A stretch of DNA of 64,000 bases from Candidatus Methanoplasma termitum. GTDB lineage: Archaea > Thermoplasmatota > Thermoplasmata > Methanomassiliicoccales > Methanomethylophilaceae. The notes beneath the pieces were generated by a model. That model saw only the letters and a list, made by a program, of their open reading frames with translations, searched no databases and had not been told where the DNA came from. The position numbers and the translations under genes are program-made. Of this stretch, positions 16,697 through 24,786 are shown piece after piece; positions within the stretch are counted from its first letter, which is position 1; each line of letters begins with the position of its first letter. The stretch lies in NCBI RefSeq assembly GCF_000800805.1, contig NZ_CP010070.1, positions 1,302,001 to 1,366,000 on the forward strand. Direction: 5' to 3'.

Positions 16697-18319
16697 TTAA
16701 AGCAGAGCCTTCATGACCCTGTCGGCCCTTGCGTCAAGCGTCTCGACATGGGAGACCTTGCTCGCGTACTCAGACAGAGCGACGATGTCTTCATTCTCAA
16801 TGCACTCGAGCTTGAATTTCCTTGTTCCCGCCATTAACTGCTTCAGTCCCTCTCCCAGCCTGTCGTGGAAGTATGTGTAAAGGGAGACCGCTCCCCATGG
16901 GATGTCCGCGCCGATCTTCTTCTTGGGGAACCTTTCCTGCAATCCCGTCGCTGCAATGAAGAACTTGTGCGGATCCGCTCCGTACTGTTCGACGAACGAC
17001 TGAGGAAGCTGGTGCTTCTCTGCCAGCTCGGCGTAGTGCTTCCCCTTCACCGCTGCGGTGATCGGGCCTCTCGCCATTGCGATGGATTTGACGATCGGTC
17101 CCTGGCCCATGTCCGAAAGCGCGAACGCTTTGTACATCTGGGTCTCATTGATGAACCCGCCTGCGAATGACAGGTCCGGAACGTATCTTCTCTGCTTCTT
17201 GAGTTCTTTTGCACACGCCATTACCTGGCTGAACAGCCATATACCGGGCGAGCTCAGCTCGTTCATGTGGCTGACCGGGGACATTCCCGTTCCGCCGCCA
17301 GCCGCATCGAATGTGAGAAGATCGATCTTTGCTTCCGAAGCGCATTTCATTGTGAATGCGACCACTTCCGGCTTGTATGCTCCGGTCTTCAGGAAGACGT
17401 TCTTCGCACCTTTCTGCCTCAGCTGGTCTATATCCTCGAGGAATGCCTGCTCGTTGGGGAACCCTACGCGGCTGTGTCTCTCGAATGTTTTGAACACTCC
17501 CGATTTGAATGCTGCCTGGACCTCCGGATCGGACGGGTCCGGCATGACAATGTATCCTCTGGATTGGAGTTCCAGCGCTCTTTCCAGAGTGTTGAGCCTT
17601 ACTTCTCCTCCGATGGCCTTCGCTCCCTGGCCCCATTTCCTCTCTATAACTTCAACATTGAGCTTAGAAAGACCGTAATCTTCCACATGGGCGCGTGCGT
17701 CCTCGACGTTCGTCTGCATAACGATGCGGCCGTTCTTTCCGTCCCAGTAATCTTTGTATGATTTCACACGGAACGCCATGTCCGGGGATGACTGTACCTT
17801 TCCGTTCGAGTATACAGCTTCGGAATCCATTCCGCAGACGTTCTCACCTATTACTTCACAAACACCCGCAAGTGCGGCGCCTCCGGCCAGCTCCTTCCAG
17901 TTGCTCTTTGCGACCGCGGTGGAGCCGAGTCCGGCGATGTGCACGGGCAGCTTCATCTTGATCGGGTTCTTTCCCCTCGATCCGACAACTGTCGAGATGT
18001 CCACATTCTCGAAGAATGCGACATCGGGGTTGGGTTCGATGCCTTTTGCGCCGATGAGCTCGGCCATTATCTGGAAGTGCGACCAGTCAAGGAGGTAGTC
18101 CTTGTTCGAGGCTGCGGTGGATTTTCCGAAGTGCTCCGGGCTCGGATAGAGTACCTCTCTTCCCCTGAGTGCGCCTTTTCCTACTTCGCAGAGGACGTTG
18201 CAGTCCTCGATGCACACGGGACACATTCCGTTTATCGGACACGGGTCCTTCACGCGGATCGATGTGCCGGTTGTTGATTTTGAATTCTCGATTGACATGT
18301 TCATATTCATCATCTTCAT
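16697..18319 (-). CDS. FMN-binding glutamate synthase-like protein
   Basis: A 540-residue protein of the GltB central/FMN-domain family. An N-terminal Cys cluster (CPINGMCPVCIEDCNVLC) may bind an iron-sulfur cluster. The FMN barrel follows with PVHIAGLGSTAVAKSNWKEL, LTFDAAGGGTGMSPVSHMNE and SFAGGFINETQMYKAFALS. In archaea such proteins are stand-alone glutamate-synthase alpha-domain relatives, some acting as amidotransferase or methylamine-glutamate enzymes; the substrate here is not determined. The start chosen is the ATG inside a CATAGT-TCG-ACTATG palindrome; a TTG eight codons upstream is an alternative. A TATA-like CTTAAATC lies about 40 bases upstream. Confidence 0.85.
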   Translation of the reverse strand: MKMMNMNMSIENSKSTTGTSIRVKDPCPINGMCPVCIEDCNVLCEVGKGALRGREVLYPSPEHFGKSTAASNKDYLLDWSHFQIMAELIGAKGIEPNPDVAFFENVDISTVVGSRGKNPIKMKLPVHIAGLGSTAVAKSNWKELAGGAALAGVCEVIGENVCGMDSEAVYSNGKVQSSPDMAFRVKSYKDYWDGKNGRIVMQTNVEDARAHVEDYGLSKLNVEVIERKWGQGAKAIGGEVRLNTLERALELQSRGYIVMPDPSDPEVQAAFKSGVFKTFERHSRVGFPNEQAFLEDIDQLRQKGAKNVFLKTGAYKPEVVAFTMKCASEAKIDLLTFDAAGGGTGMSPVSHMNELSSPGIWLFSQVMACAKELKKQRRYVPDLSFAGGFINETQMYKAFALSDMGQGPIVKSIAMARGPITAAVKGKHYAELAEKHQLPQSFVEQYGADPHKFFIAATGLQERFPKKKIGADIPWGAVSLYTYFHDRLGEGLKQLMAGTRKFKLECIENEDIVALSEYASKVSHVETLDARADRVMKALL

Positions 18320-18331
18320 AGTTCGACTATG
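18317..18331 (-). promoter_or_regulatory. Palindrome at the start of the glutamate synthase-like gene
   Basis: CATAGT-TCG-ACTATG, a perfect 6-bp inverted repeat with a 3-base centre, overlaps the start codon and lies just downstream of the predicted transcription start. This is a good place for an archaeal repressor to block initiation. A regulator is not identified. Confidence 0.35.
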
Positions 18332-18870
18332 ATTGATACTCAAAATTTTTTCATAGATTTAAGCCTTTTTGACGAGAAAAAATATGTATGGACAATTGTC
18401 TAATTTGATTGTTAAATTATGTAAAATACTCGATATTAATTTAATTATTTAGATGATTGTACAATGGGTTTTTGACGTTATTTTTGTTCGCACATCACAC
18501 ATAATTGATAAAGTGTTCCGACTTTTCTTGCTTTCTTGTGTATATGTCAACTGAGAATATTCCCTACAATAATGTCCCCCTTCTTCATACACGTAGGAAA
18601 ATAATCGTGGGTCTGGTAACCTATAGACCTTTGAAATTTTGAAATTGTTAATATTAGCCACTGCTCGATAACACGGTCATGAAGACCGAAATGGAATTTT
18701 GATCGAAGTCGTCGTTGTCATTTTGCTTCCGGCTGCAGTGATGGGGGCTGCTGCCGGCAATGACAATAACAACGAAAAACGTGTTGATGGCCACTACATA
18801 TATACAATCACTCCGATTAATTCATACAATTCTAAACCTTTTCTTAACTATTTTACATCACGGTGATAAA
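18320..18870. other. AT-rich intergenic region, no convincing gene
   Basis: It holds the leftward promoter of the glutamate synthase-like gene near its left end and the RBS (GGTGATAAA) of the next rightward gene at its right end. Short palindromes GACAATTGTC near 18390 and ATTGTACAAT near 18453 are visible. A leftward 70-codon frame (18449-18661) has atypical composition and no family resemblance. A rightward frame near 18700-18850 begins with a hydrophobic run (IEVVVVILLPAAVMGAAAG), but its start is unclear; it could be a remnant of a secreted protein. Confidence 0.35.
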
Positions 18871-20171
18871 ATGCCACTCCTCAAGAAAAAGAAAATATCG
18901 ACGCCCGTCAGGGGTTCTGTCACAGGTGCGGGTTCGATCTTATGAGTAAAGTTGAGTCGCCGAAGTCGGAACCGAAACAGAAAGTAACCGGCAGCAGAAC
19001 CGGACCCGGGAAGAAAGAACAGACAGATGCGCTATATTGGCTTCCCCTCGATCGGTTGTCATTAGACCCCGCGGTAATGGAATGCATCAAACTGGGTCTT
19101 TCCTGTGGTAAAAGTGTGGAAAGAACTGCCAAGGGTGTGTCTGAGATCACAGGACTGGATATTCAAGAATCAAAGAAACTTGTAATGAAGGCTATGACGG
19201 ACGCCATCGCTCTGGCGAGGAAGAAGAAAACCTGTACGTACTGCGGCGGAGATATGAATGCCGATGGTAGATTCTGTCGTAAATGTTTGAGGGAGGTAGG
19301 TTGGGAGAATAGGCCGGAGCCGCCGATGGAGACAGAGGCGGTCGAGGAGCCGGGACCTGCGATCGATGAAGAACCGGAGCCCGTATGTACGCTGGTAACG
19401 ATCTCCGTTGAAAGCACAACAAGATATGGCGGCGGATACGATCCCGAACGGAATGAACGTATGGAACCTCCTTTTAATATAGAACATAAAGAACAGGCGG
19501 CCAAGAACCTTGTGGACGGATTCAACACTGGATCCCTTATTGTGCATGATCCCGATTATGAACGTTACTGTGCCAAAGGTTGGAGCATTTATAACGGAAC
19601 GAACGAGGCCACGATATTCGTTCCATGCTCGAATGATATGATCCTTCTTTTCAGAATGAAGCAAAACGAACGGAGTGTCAACCGCATTGAGTACGGTGCC
19701 CCTCCTCTCGGCATCGTCCGTTTCTTTAACATAAAAAACGTTGAGTTGGAAGGTTCGGTCCTTCGAGCATACAGTACGGATCCAGACAATTCGTTCTCGT
19801 TCAATCTGGATCCCGTCGATCGGCCGGCCCATCCCGAGGATTGTATAGAAGACGGGGCCACCGCAGTTAAATTATTGATCGACGGGTTCCGTCGCGGGAA
19901 GATCGACGGTTGGTCGGAGCAAGGCGAGAATGTTAAACTTACCATTGCTTGTTTTGGAGGATATGTTGATTTCACGATGAGACGGGAGGATCATAAAAAG
20001 AACCGTGTGTCGATCCACAGATATGATGCCTCGTACACCATATGCAACATCGTCAGAATGAACAAGAGCGGAGATTACGTGGAAATGAGCGACTGCTCGG
20101 TCGGGTCGAAATCTTCGTATAAGCCGGAGAACCGCATAACTTTCAGAATAAACAAGAAGCCGTCGGGATGA
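18871..20171 (+). CDS. Double zinc-ribbon protein with duplicated C-terminal domain, frameshifted near the start
   Basis: From ATG 18942 a 409-residue protein runs to 20171. Upstream in its frame the codons read FCHRCGFDL, the end of a zinc ribbon, but there is no ATG. The likely start is ATG 18871 with GGTGAT before it, one frame off: it reads MPLLKKKK through an A-rich run (18883-18894). One extra A would join MPLLKKKENIDARQG to FCHRCGFDLMSKVES. A second ribbon (CTYCGGDMNADGRFCRKC) and two related domains follow (AAKNLVDGFNTG and AVKLLIDGFRRGK). Either a -1 ribosomal or polymerase slip, a recent mutation or an assembly error explains this. Function unknown. Confidence 0.65.
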
Positions 20172-20216
20172 TGCCTTCGTGTAAGATCGAAACTGATTGA
20201 GACAAAGTTTATTTGT

Positions 20217-20226
20217 CCCCCCCCCC
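20217..20226 (+). repeat. C10 tract between TATA box and start codon
   Basis: Ten C separate the TATA-like GTTTATTTG (about 20207-20215) from the ATG at 20238. The box-to-ATG spacing (about 27 bases) fits a leaderless mRNA, so the tract fills the spacer that sets where transcription starts relative to the ATG. Confidence 0.8.
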
Positions 20227-20237
20227 AATATCTAATT

Positions 20238-20666
20238 ATGAAGATCGAAGGCAGAAAGAAGAATGCCCTGATCATTGGGATCATGTGGATAGCTGCCGTG
20301 ACGATCGTCGCTCTGCTCACTCCCAGGAGCGAGGCAACACTTACATTACCATTTCTTTGGATTCCGATCTGTTTCTTTCTTGCTTTAATGGGTTTCATCA
20401 TATACTTCGGCCACTACGGGTTTCTTGCAGGGTTCAACATGATGACGGAGGAAGAGCTGGCCGTTTACGACATGGACAAAATTACAACGTTCATGGGGTT
20501 TTCTTTCATAACATTATCATTTATCCTTTTCCTCACTTGGCCGTTGGTGGAGATCTACGGCTCCGGTGCATTTACGATTATGCTGGTTGTTTTCATCTTT
20601 GGAGTGATAGTAATGGCCGGCTTTGCTAACAGTAAACGTTTCAAGAAGAACACCCGATCAAAATGA
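20238..20666 (+). CDS. Small four-TM membrane protein, DUF3784-like, paralogue 1
   Basis: A 142-residue membrane protein with four predicted helices. The start motif MKIEGRKKNALIIGIMWIA is shared with three neighbours (M-x-x-E/K-G/D-R-K/W). The central FLAGFNMMTEEELAVYDMDK resembles the conserved segment of DUF3784 proteins (F-L-I-A-G-Y-N-T-M-x-x-E-E-x-x-x-Y-D). A basic tail (NSKRFKKNTRSK) predicts a cytoplasmic C-terminus. Expression probably starts directly at the ATG, behind a TATA box and a C10 tract. The molecular role is unknown. Confidence 0.75.
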   Translation: MKIEGRKKNALIIGIMWIAAVTIVALLTPRSEATLTLPFLWIPICFFLALMGFIIYFGHYGFLAGFNMMTEEELAVYDMDKITTFMGFSFITLSFILFLTWPLVEIYGSGAFTIMLVVFIFGVIVMAGFANSKRFKKNTRSK

Positions 20667-20712
20667 GTGTAAGCAGCATAGATTAATTATGCGAAAAATA
20701 AATTCAGTGTTC

Positions 20713-21129
20713 ATGCAATTGAAAGACCGTAAAACCGGTGCCATAATTATCGGAATCATATGGGCAGCAGCTGCAGCGATCTCTTTCTACATCATTCAAC
20801 CATCAGTGTTGCTCAGGTTAGTGATTGTGTTCTTCCCCCTGTTATTCCTATATTACGGTCTGGCATTCTACAGCGGATTGACCTCGTACGCAGAAAGACA
20901 ATTCGAATACCTTTCACACCACGGGAAGCCGGGATTGAACATCGAATCGTTCATGATGAAGACCGGACTGCTCTTTGTGACTGCGTCGTTCCTTACGTTC
21001 CTCTGGGTGCTCATATTCGACAATATAAGGCTGGTACCGTTTGTTGCGGCGCTTGCGATCTTGGTGTCCATAAGCATATGGACGCACCGTGTCACAGTGC
21101 ACAAGAAAAAGAACCGCACGCATCTGTAA
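20713..21129 (+). CDS. Small four-TM membrane protein, paralogue 2
   Basis: A 138-residue member of the same local family. Two in-frame ATGs exist; I use the one giving MQLKDRKTGAIIIGIIWAAA, because that start aligns with MKIEGRKKNALIIGIMWIA and MVLEGRWKGAAIMAVLWAV of its neighbours and a TTAATTATG element lies about 26 bases upstream. The ATG eight codons earlier is the alternative. Four hydrophobic helices and a basic C-terminus (HRVTVHKKKNRTHL) are visible. It has no C-tract. Function unknown. Confidence 0.7.
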   Translation: MQLKDRKTGAIIIGIIWAAAAAISFYIIQPSVLLRLVIVFFPLLFLYYGLAFYSGLTSYAERQFEYLSHHGKPGLNIESFMMKTGLLFVTASFLTFLWVLIFDNIRLVPFVAALAILVSISIWTHRVTVHKKKNRTHL

Positions 21130-21185
21130 ATCCTCGATATGCTCGGATAACGAACATTTACTGCCTTTCCATAAGCTTATTTATT

Positions 21186-21195
21186 CCCCCCCCCC
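21186..21195 (+). repeat. Second C10 tract between TATA box and start codon
   Basis: Ten C again lie between a TATA-like CTTATTTATT and the ATG at 21206. Flanks resemble the first tract (ATATCT-A/G-ATT-ATG), so promoter and gene were duplicated together. Confidence 0.8.
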
Positions 21196-21205
21196 ATATC
21201 TGATT

Positions 21206-21640
21206 ATGGTTCTCGAAGGCAGATGGAAAGGTGCTGCTATAATGGCAGTGTTGTGGGCGGTTGCCGCTGCCGCCGCATTCTATCTTTTGCCTTTCGATAC
21301 CGGAGATTGGTTCTCGCGGGTGTACCTTGTACTCTCTTTCTCTTTGTTTTTGTTCGGGTTGTTCACATTTCTCGGGCCGGACCGATTGGTCAATAGTTGG
21401 GAAAAAAACCAAGCCAGATTGAATAAACCGATGTTTGACACAGTGAATGTGTCGTTTGTAGCTGGAATCATGCTCGTTACGATTTCATATGCGGCTTTAC
21501 TGTTTAGCATTCTTCAGAATGGCTGGAGAACGGCCGCTTTTTTTGCTTTTTTCATTCTGTTTTATTATTATCTGTATTACATGTCCCGCCAAACAGGACA
21601 GAGGCTTTTCAGAAGAAAGGCTTTCAGGAAATCATCCTGA
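21206..21640 (+). CDS. Small four-TM membrane protein, paralogue 3
   Basis: A 144-residue paralogue starting MVLEGRWKGAAIMAVLWAVA, with the C10-containing promoter just upstream. The longer frame from 21089 would read through that promoter and is rejected. Four hydrophobic segments, a soluble loop with FLGPDRLVNSWEKNQARL between helices two and three, and a basic tail (RQTGQRLFRRKAFRKSS) are visible. The mid-protein DUF3784-like motif is weaker than in paralogue 1, suggesting divergence after duplication. Function unknown. Confidence 0.75.
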   Translation: MVLEGRWKGAAIMAVLWAVAAAAAFYLLPFDTGDWFSRVYLVLSFSLFLFGLFTFLGPDRLVNSWEKNQARLNKPMFDTVNVSFVAGIMLVTISYAALLFSILQNGWRTAAFFAFFILFYYYLYYMSRQTGQRLFRRKAFRKSS

Positions 21641-21718
21641 AAGCCCGAGGGAAAATATCGCATGAAACATCCGGTCTCATTACCGACCGGTATGTTGTCG
21701 GGGTTTACCGCGGGTTCT

Positions 21719-22762
21719 TCATTTTTTCATATACTTTGCACTTTTTTTGTCGCCGATCTTCTTTATCTTTCCCTGTTTCTGAAGTTCGGACAACTTTGCT
21801 TCTATCGTTGTTATACTGATATCCGGCAAAAGTTCGGATATTTCTGCTTTTGATATCGGTGCCATGCTGTTAAGCACTGCTGCCTCTACGCGGTTACCTT
21901 TGTTCACCCTTTTATCTCCGACCACATCGAACCGCCTGTCCAGTTCTTTATAACAGGAGAACAGAGTAAAGATGAAATTCTCTATGAACGGAACATAATC
22001 GTTTTTATCTGAGTGCCACTCCTCGGATGATCTCTTCAGCGCTTCGTAGTATCTGTTCTTGGATTCGTTTATCTGAGCTTCGAACGAGACATATTTTCCT
22101 ACATCAATGTCGTTCTTGTACATCAGAAGAAGGGTCATGAGCCTGGATATCCTGCCGTTGCCGTCCGAAAAAGGATGTATACAAAGAAAATCCAGGATAA
22201 AACAAGGTATCAGGATGAGCGGATCTATCCCTGCATCATCCTTTGCTTCCATATATGCCAGGATGAGCTGTTCCATCGCCTTTGGGGTCTCTTTTGATGT
22301 GACCGGAACGAACCTCACGCTGCGCGCTCCGTTCTCGTCTGTGCTTATTATGATGTTGTCCTGCTCTTTGTACATTCCTCCGCCCCTCGGCGTATAGGAT
22401 GACATGATCTTGTGCATGCCCAGGATCAGCTCTTCGTTAAGTTCCAATGTTCTGTATTCTCTGTGTATGAGATCCAGAACATCGCGGTAACCTGCGATCT
22501 CCATCTCGTTATGGTTTAGAGGTGCGCTGTTCTTATTGACGATCTCTTCCATACGGCGATCGGTAGTAACGATCCCTTCGATCGCATTCGATCCTTTGAC
22601 CGATTGGACCCTGGCGATGGATTCTAAGGCAACGAAAATATCTGAATTCACTTTCTTCCTTTGTTTCTCTTGTATTTTGGAAGATTCTATCTTGTTCGTC
22701 AGGCTTACAATGCCTGCACTTATCTTCAAATTCCTTATGAATGAATAATCGTAGCGCCGCAT
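21719..22762 (-). CDS. Fic-domain AMPylase-like protein with C-terminal winged helix
   Basis: A 347-residue Fic protein. The catalytic motif HPFSDGNGRISRL has every key residue (His, Asp/Glu-Gly-Asn-Gly-Arg), so nucleotidyl transfer is likely. The inhibitory motif S-N-A-I-E-G lies N-terminal (about residue 60), making this a class II, self-inhibited Fic in which the Glu blocks ATP binding. The C-terminal 65 residues (RVEAAVLNSMAPISKAEISE...AKLSELQKQGKIKKIG) form a winged helix, pointing to DNA binding and possible self-regulation. The start MRRYDYSFIRNLKIS is chosen over one 18 codons upstream that would read into a repeat-rich promoter. Confidence 0.88.
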   Translation of the reverse strand: MRRYDYSFIRNLKISAGIVSLTNKIESSKIQEKQRKKVNSDIFVALESIARVQSVKGSNAIEGIVTTDRRMEEIVNKNSAPLNHNEMEIAGYRDVLDLIHREYRTLELNEELILGMHKIMSSYTPRGGGMYKEQDNIIISTDENGARSVRFVPVTSKETPKAMEQLILAYMEAKDDAGIDPLILIPCFILDFLCIHPFSDGNGRISRLMTLLLMYKNDIDVGKYVSFEAQINESKNRYYEALKRSSEEWHSDKNDYVPFIENFIFTLFSCYKELDRRFDVVGDKRVNKGNRVEAAVLNSMAPISKAEISELLPDISITTIEAKLSELQKQGKIKKIGDKKSAKYMKK

Positions 22763-22783
22763 TGTATTCCCTGATAAGATATC

Positions 22784-22874
22784 ATATTGCATATATTTGA
22801 TACTGTTTATATGCAATAAATTTTTGAATTGTTTGTTTTATTGCATATTTTTTACCACTTTTATGTGCAATAAA
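22784..22874. promoter_or_regulatory. Repeated TTGCATA palindromes upstream of the Fic gene
   Basis: A perfect 12-bp inverted repeat, ATATGCAATAAA (22809-22820) with TTTATTGCATAT (22837-22848), has a 16-base spacer. A third copy of TTGCATA lies at 22787-22793 and a near copy TATGTGCAATAAA at 22862-22874. They surround the expected Fic promoter and also lie ahead of the rightward membrane gene. An operator cluster, perhaps for the Fic winged helix, is the simplest reading. Confidence 0.5.
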
Positions 22875-22947
22875 GTGAAAACCCGATAAAAGGTCTTTTT
22901 AGATTGCATGCAACAAATGATTTAACCTCCGAACCGATAATAAATAT

Positions 22948-23427
22948 GTGATCTACAAAGGCAGGTGGAAAGTCGCCCTTTTGCTGGCGGTTCTCTGGGT
23001 GTCTATGGTGTTGCTCATTGTCGAGTTCGTGAACTATGAGAATATGTACAGTCACGGTCCCCCCTTTTGGGACATTACTGACGTTTTTTGGATGTGCCTG
23101 AAGATGTATTCTATTTCCTGCGTGGGGGGAATTGCGATATATGTGGGGGTCTTACAAACACACCTTTTAATGCCGAAGGATGAAGAATCCCGAGATCGTT
23201 TGAGGAGAACCTCTTCTCAGAGAGGATTGTTCATTGTTACTGTGTCGTTTCTCTCCGTCCTGATAATATACTTGTCGGTGGAAATCTATGCGATAGGAGA
23301 TTGGCTCGCCATCATACTTCTCATCGGCGTATTACTACTCTTTATTATCGGCACCTACGCTTTATTAAATGTCATCGAGATGTTGATCAATTATGTCCAA
23401 AAGTCTAAACTAAAGGAAAAATTTTAA
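22948..23427 (+). CDS. Small four-TM membrane protein, paralogue 4
   Basis: The fourth local paralogue, 159 residues, starting at GTG with MIYKGRWKVALLLAVLWVSM, which aligns with the other three N-termini. Helices follow near residues 8-28, 45-65, 95-115 and 118-140. The tail is basic (QKSKLKEKF). It lies divergent from the Fic gene and shares the TTGCATA-rich region, so the two may be co-regulated. No C-tract is present. Function unknown. Confidence 0.7.
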   Translation: MIYKGRWKVALLLAVLWVSMVLLIVEFVNYENMYSHGPPFWDITDVFWMCLKMYSISCVGGIAIYVGVLQTHLLMPKDEESRDRLRRTSSQRGLFIVTVSFLSVLIIYLSVEIYAIGDWLAIILLIGVLLLFIIGTYALLNVIEMLINYVQKSKLKEKF

Positions 23428-23449
23428 CCACTGGGCACATGGAGTACCG

Positions 23450-24043
23450 ATGAAAAAGAAAGACCTTGAGATCGAGCTTGAAAAAGTACCGAGGTTCGAA
23501 GACCCCGACCCCTCCCTCGAACAATACCTGACGCCGGCGTCCATCGCAGCGGACGTTCTTTTCAATGCATATGCGAATGGCGATATCAGGGGTCTCAAAG
23601 TAATGGATCTGGGCTGCGGCACAGGAATGCTTTCATTCGGCTCGTGGCTGCTCGGCGCAGGGTCGGTCGTCGGTTTCGACACCTCCCGAAAAGCACTCGA
23701 TCTTGCCATTAGCCACGCTTCCTCTGTCAATGCCGACATATCATTCAAATTGTCGGATGTAAACGATGTGAACGAAGGCGCCGACACCGTCGTCATGAAC
23801 CCGCCATTCGGGTGTCAGACCCGCCGCGCAGACCGCGATTTCCTCAAAAAGGCGATGGAATCAGCCGAATGCATCTACTCTTTCCATATGTCGGAAACGT
23901 TGGATTTCGTAAAAGAGTACGTAAAGAAAAACAATAGAGAGATTGTGTACGATAAAATATATAAGTATGATATTCCCCATACCTTTACATTCCACAGTAA
24001 AGAAAGACACAGCGTTGACATTGTGGTTGTCAACATTAGGTGA
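23450..24043 (+). CDS. METTL5-like RNA adenine methyltransferase
   Basis: A 197-residue SAM-dependent methyltransferase. VMDLGCGTGMLSFGSWLLGA is the SAM-binding motif I and VVMNPPFGCQTRRADRDFL the NPPF catalytic motif of N6-adenine enzymes. LEQYLTPASIAADVLF precedes them as in METTL5-type proteins, which modify small-subunit rRNA. GGAG lies five bases before the ATG. It is followed closely by csl4, fitting an RNA-processing cluster. The rRNA target is inferred from the family only. Confidence 0.88.
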   Translation: MKKKDLEIELEKVPRFEDPDPSLEQYLTPASIAADVLFNAYANGDIRGLKVMDLGCGTGMLSFGSWLLGAGSVVGFDTSRKALDLAISHASSVNADISFKLSDVNDVNEGADTVVMNPPFGCQTRRADRDFLKKAMESAECIYSFHMSETLDFVKEYVKKNNREIVYDKIYKYDIPHTFTFHSKERHSVDIVVVNIR

Positions 24044-24049
24044 AAATTA

Positions 24050-24610
24050 ATGACAAAGAACATTGAAGTATTCCCGGGCGACGAGGTTGCGGTAGAAGAA
24101 GAGTATCTTGCCTCGGACGGGACTTTCGCAGAAGACGGAAAGATATACGCCTCGCAGATGGGCATTCTCGTATTGGATGATGATGAGTGCGTCGCAAGGG
24201 TCATCTCACCCAACCCTCCGAATGTTCTGAGGATAGGGGACACCGTATATGCGGTGGTCTCGGACATCAGGAACACAATGGCAACGGCGGATGTAGTTGC
24301 CAAAGACGGAACGAAGAGGGGGCTCGGCGGGGAAACTTATGCAACGATCCACGTATCCAAGATATCGCAGGGATACACAGACGATGTTTCCAAAGAGCTG
24401 AGAAAGGGAGATTTCATACGCGCAAGGGTAACCGGTATCTCGCCGTCACTCCAGCTCACGACCAAGGACGATCATCTCGGTGTGATAAGATCCCTGTGCG
24501 GAACATGCAAAACAAAACTTGTAAAAAAGGGGAAAGGACTGTACTGCCCAGAGTGCGAACGCTCGTTCTCCAGAAAGCTGGCCGATGACTACGGTGATGT
24601 TAAGTTATGA
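24050..24610 (+). CDS. csl4: Exosome subunit Csl4
   Basis: The archaeal exosome cap protein, 186 residues, that helps recruit RNA to the Rrp41/42 degradation chamber. The N-terminal domain has VFPGDEVAVEEEYLASDGTF, the S1 domain spans about residues 60-140 (GDTVYAVVSDIRNTMATADV), and the C-terminal zinc ribbon has CGTCKTKLVKKGKGLYCPEC. Its stop overlaps the next small gene as ATGA. Length and domain order are normal. Confidence 0.95.
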   Translation: MTKNIEVFPGDEVAVEEEYLASDGTFAEDGKIYASQMGILVLDDDECVARVISPNPPNVLRIGDTVYAVVSDIRNTMATADVVAKDGTKRGLGGETYATIHVSKISQGYTDDVSKELRKGDFIRARVTGISPSLQLTTKDDHLGVIRSLCGTCKTKLVKKGKGLYCPECERSFSRKLADDYGDVKL

Positions 24611-24786
24611 TGAAGAAGGATGAGGTCGTAGTGCTCAGAGCCGAAGTGAAAGAGCTCAAAAAAGAAGTTGCCGGACTCATGGAGTTCATACAGGCGATGT
24701 ACTCGATGATGAGCGAAGAGGGAGAGGAATACGAAGAGCCTCCGGGTCTCTTCGGCAATTCCGCGTTTGGGAGATTCAACACTTGA
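24607..24786 (+). CDS. Small acidic coiled-coil protein, 59 residues
   Basis: A short gene coupled by four-base overlaps to csl4 before it and the ThiI-like gene after it. The product begins MMKKDEVVVLRAEVKELKKE, a heptad-like helix, continues with MEFIQAMYSMMSEEGEE and ends in an acidic Pro/Gly tail (EPPGLFGNSAFGRFNT). I do not recognise a family. Tight coupling on both sides makes it real and suggests a partner role in RNA processing or tRNA thiolation. Confidence 0.65.
   Translation: MMKKDEVVVLRAEVKELKKEVAGLMEFIQAMYSMMSEEGEEYEEPPGLFGNSAFGRFNT

Noticed and set aside
18449-18661. Leftward 70-codon frame in AT-rich DNA
   Set aside because: Atypical composition, no recognisable motif and no Shine-Dalgarno; kept only as part of the intergenic note.
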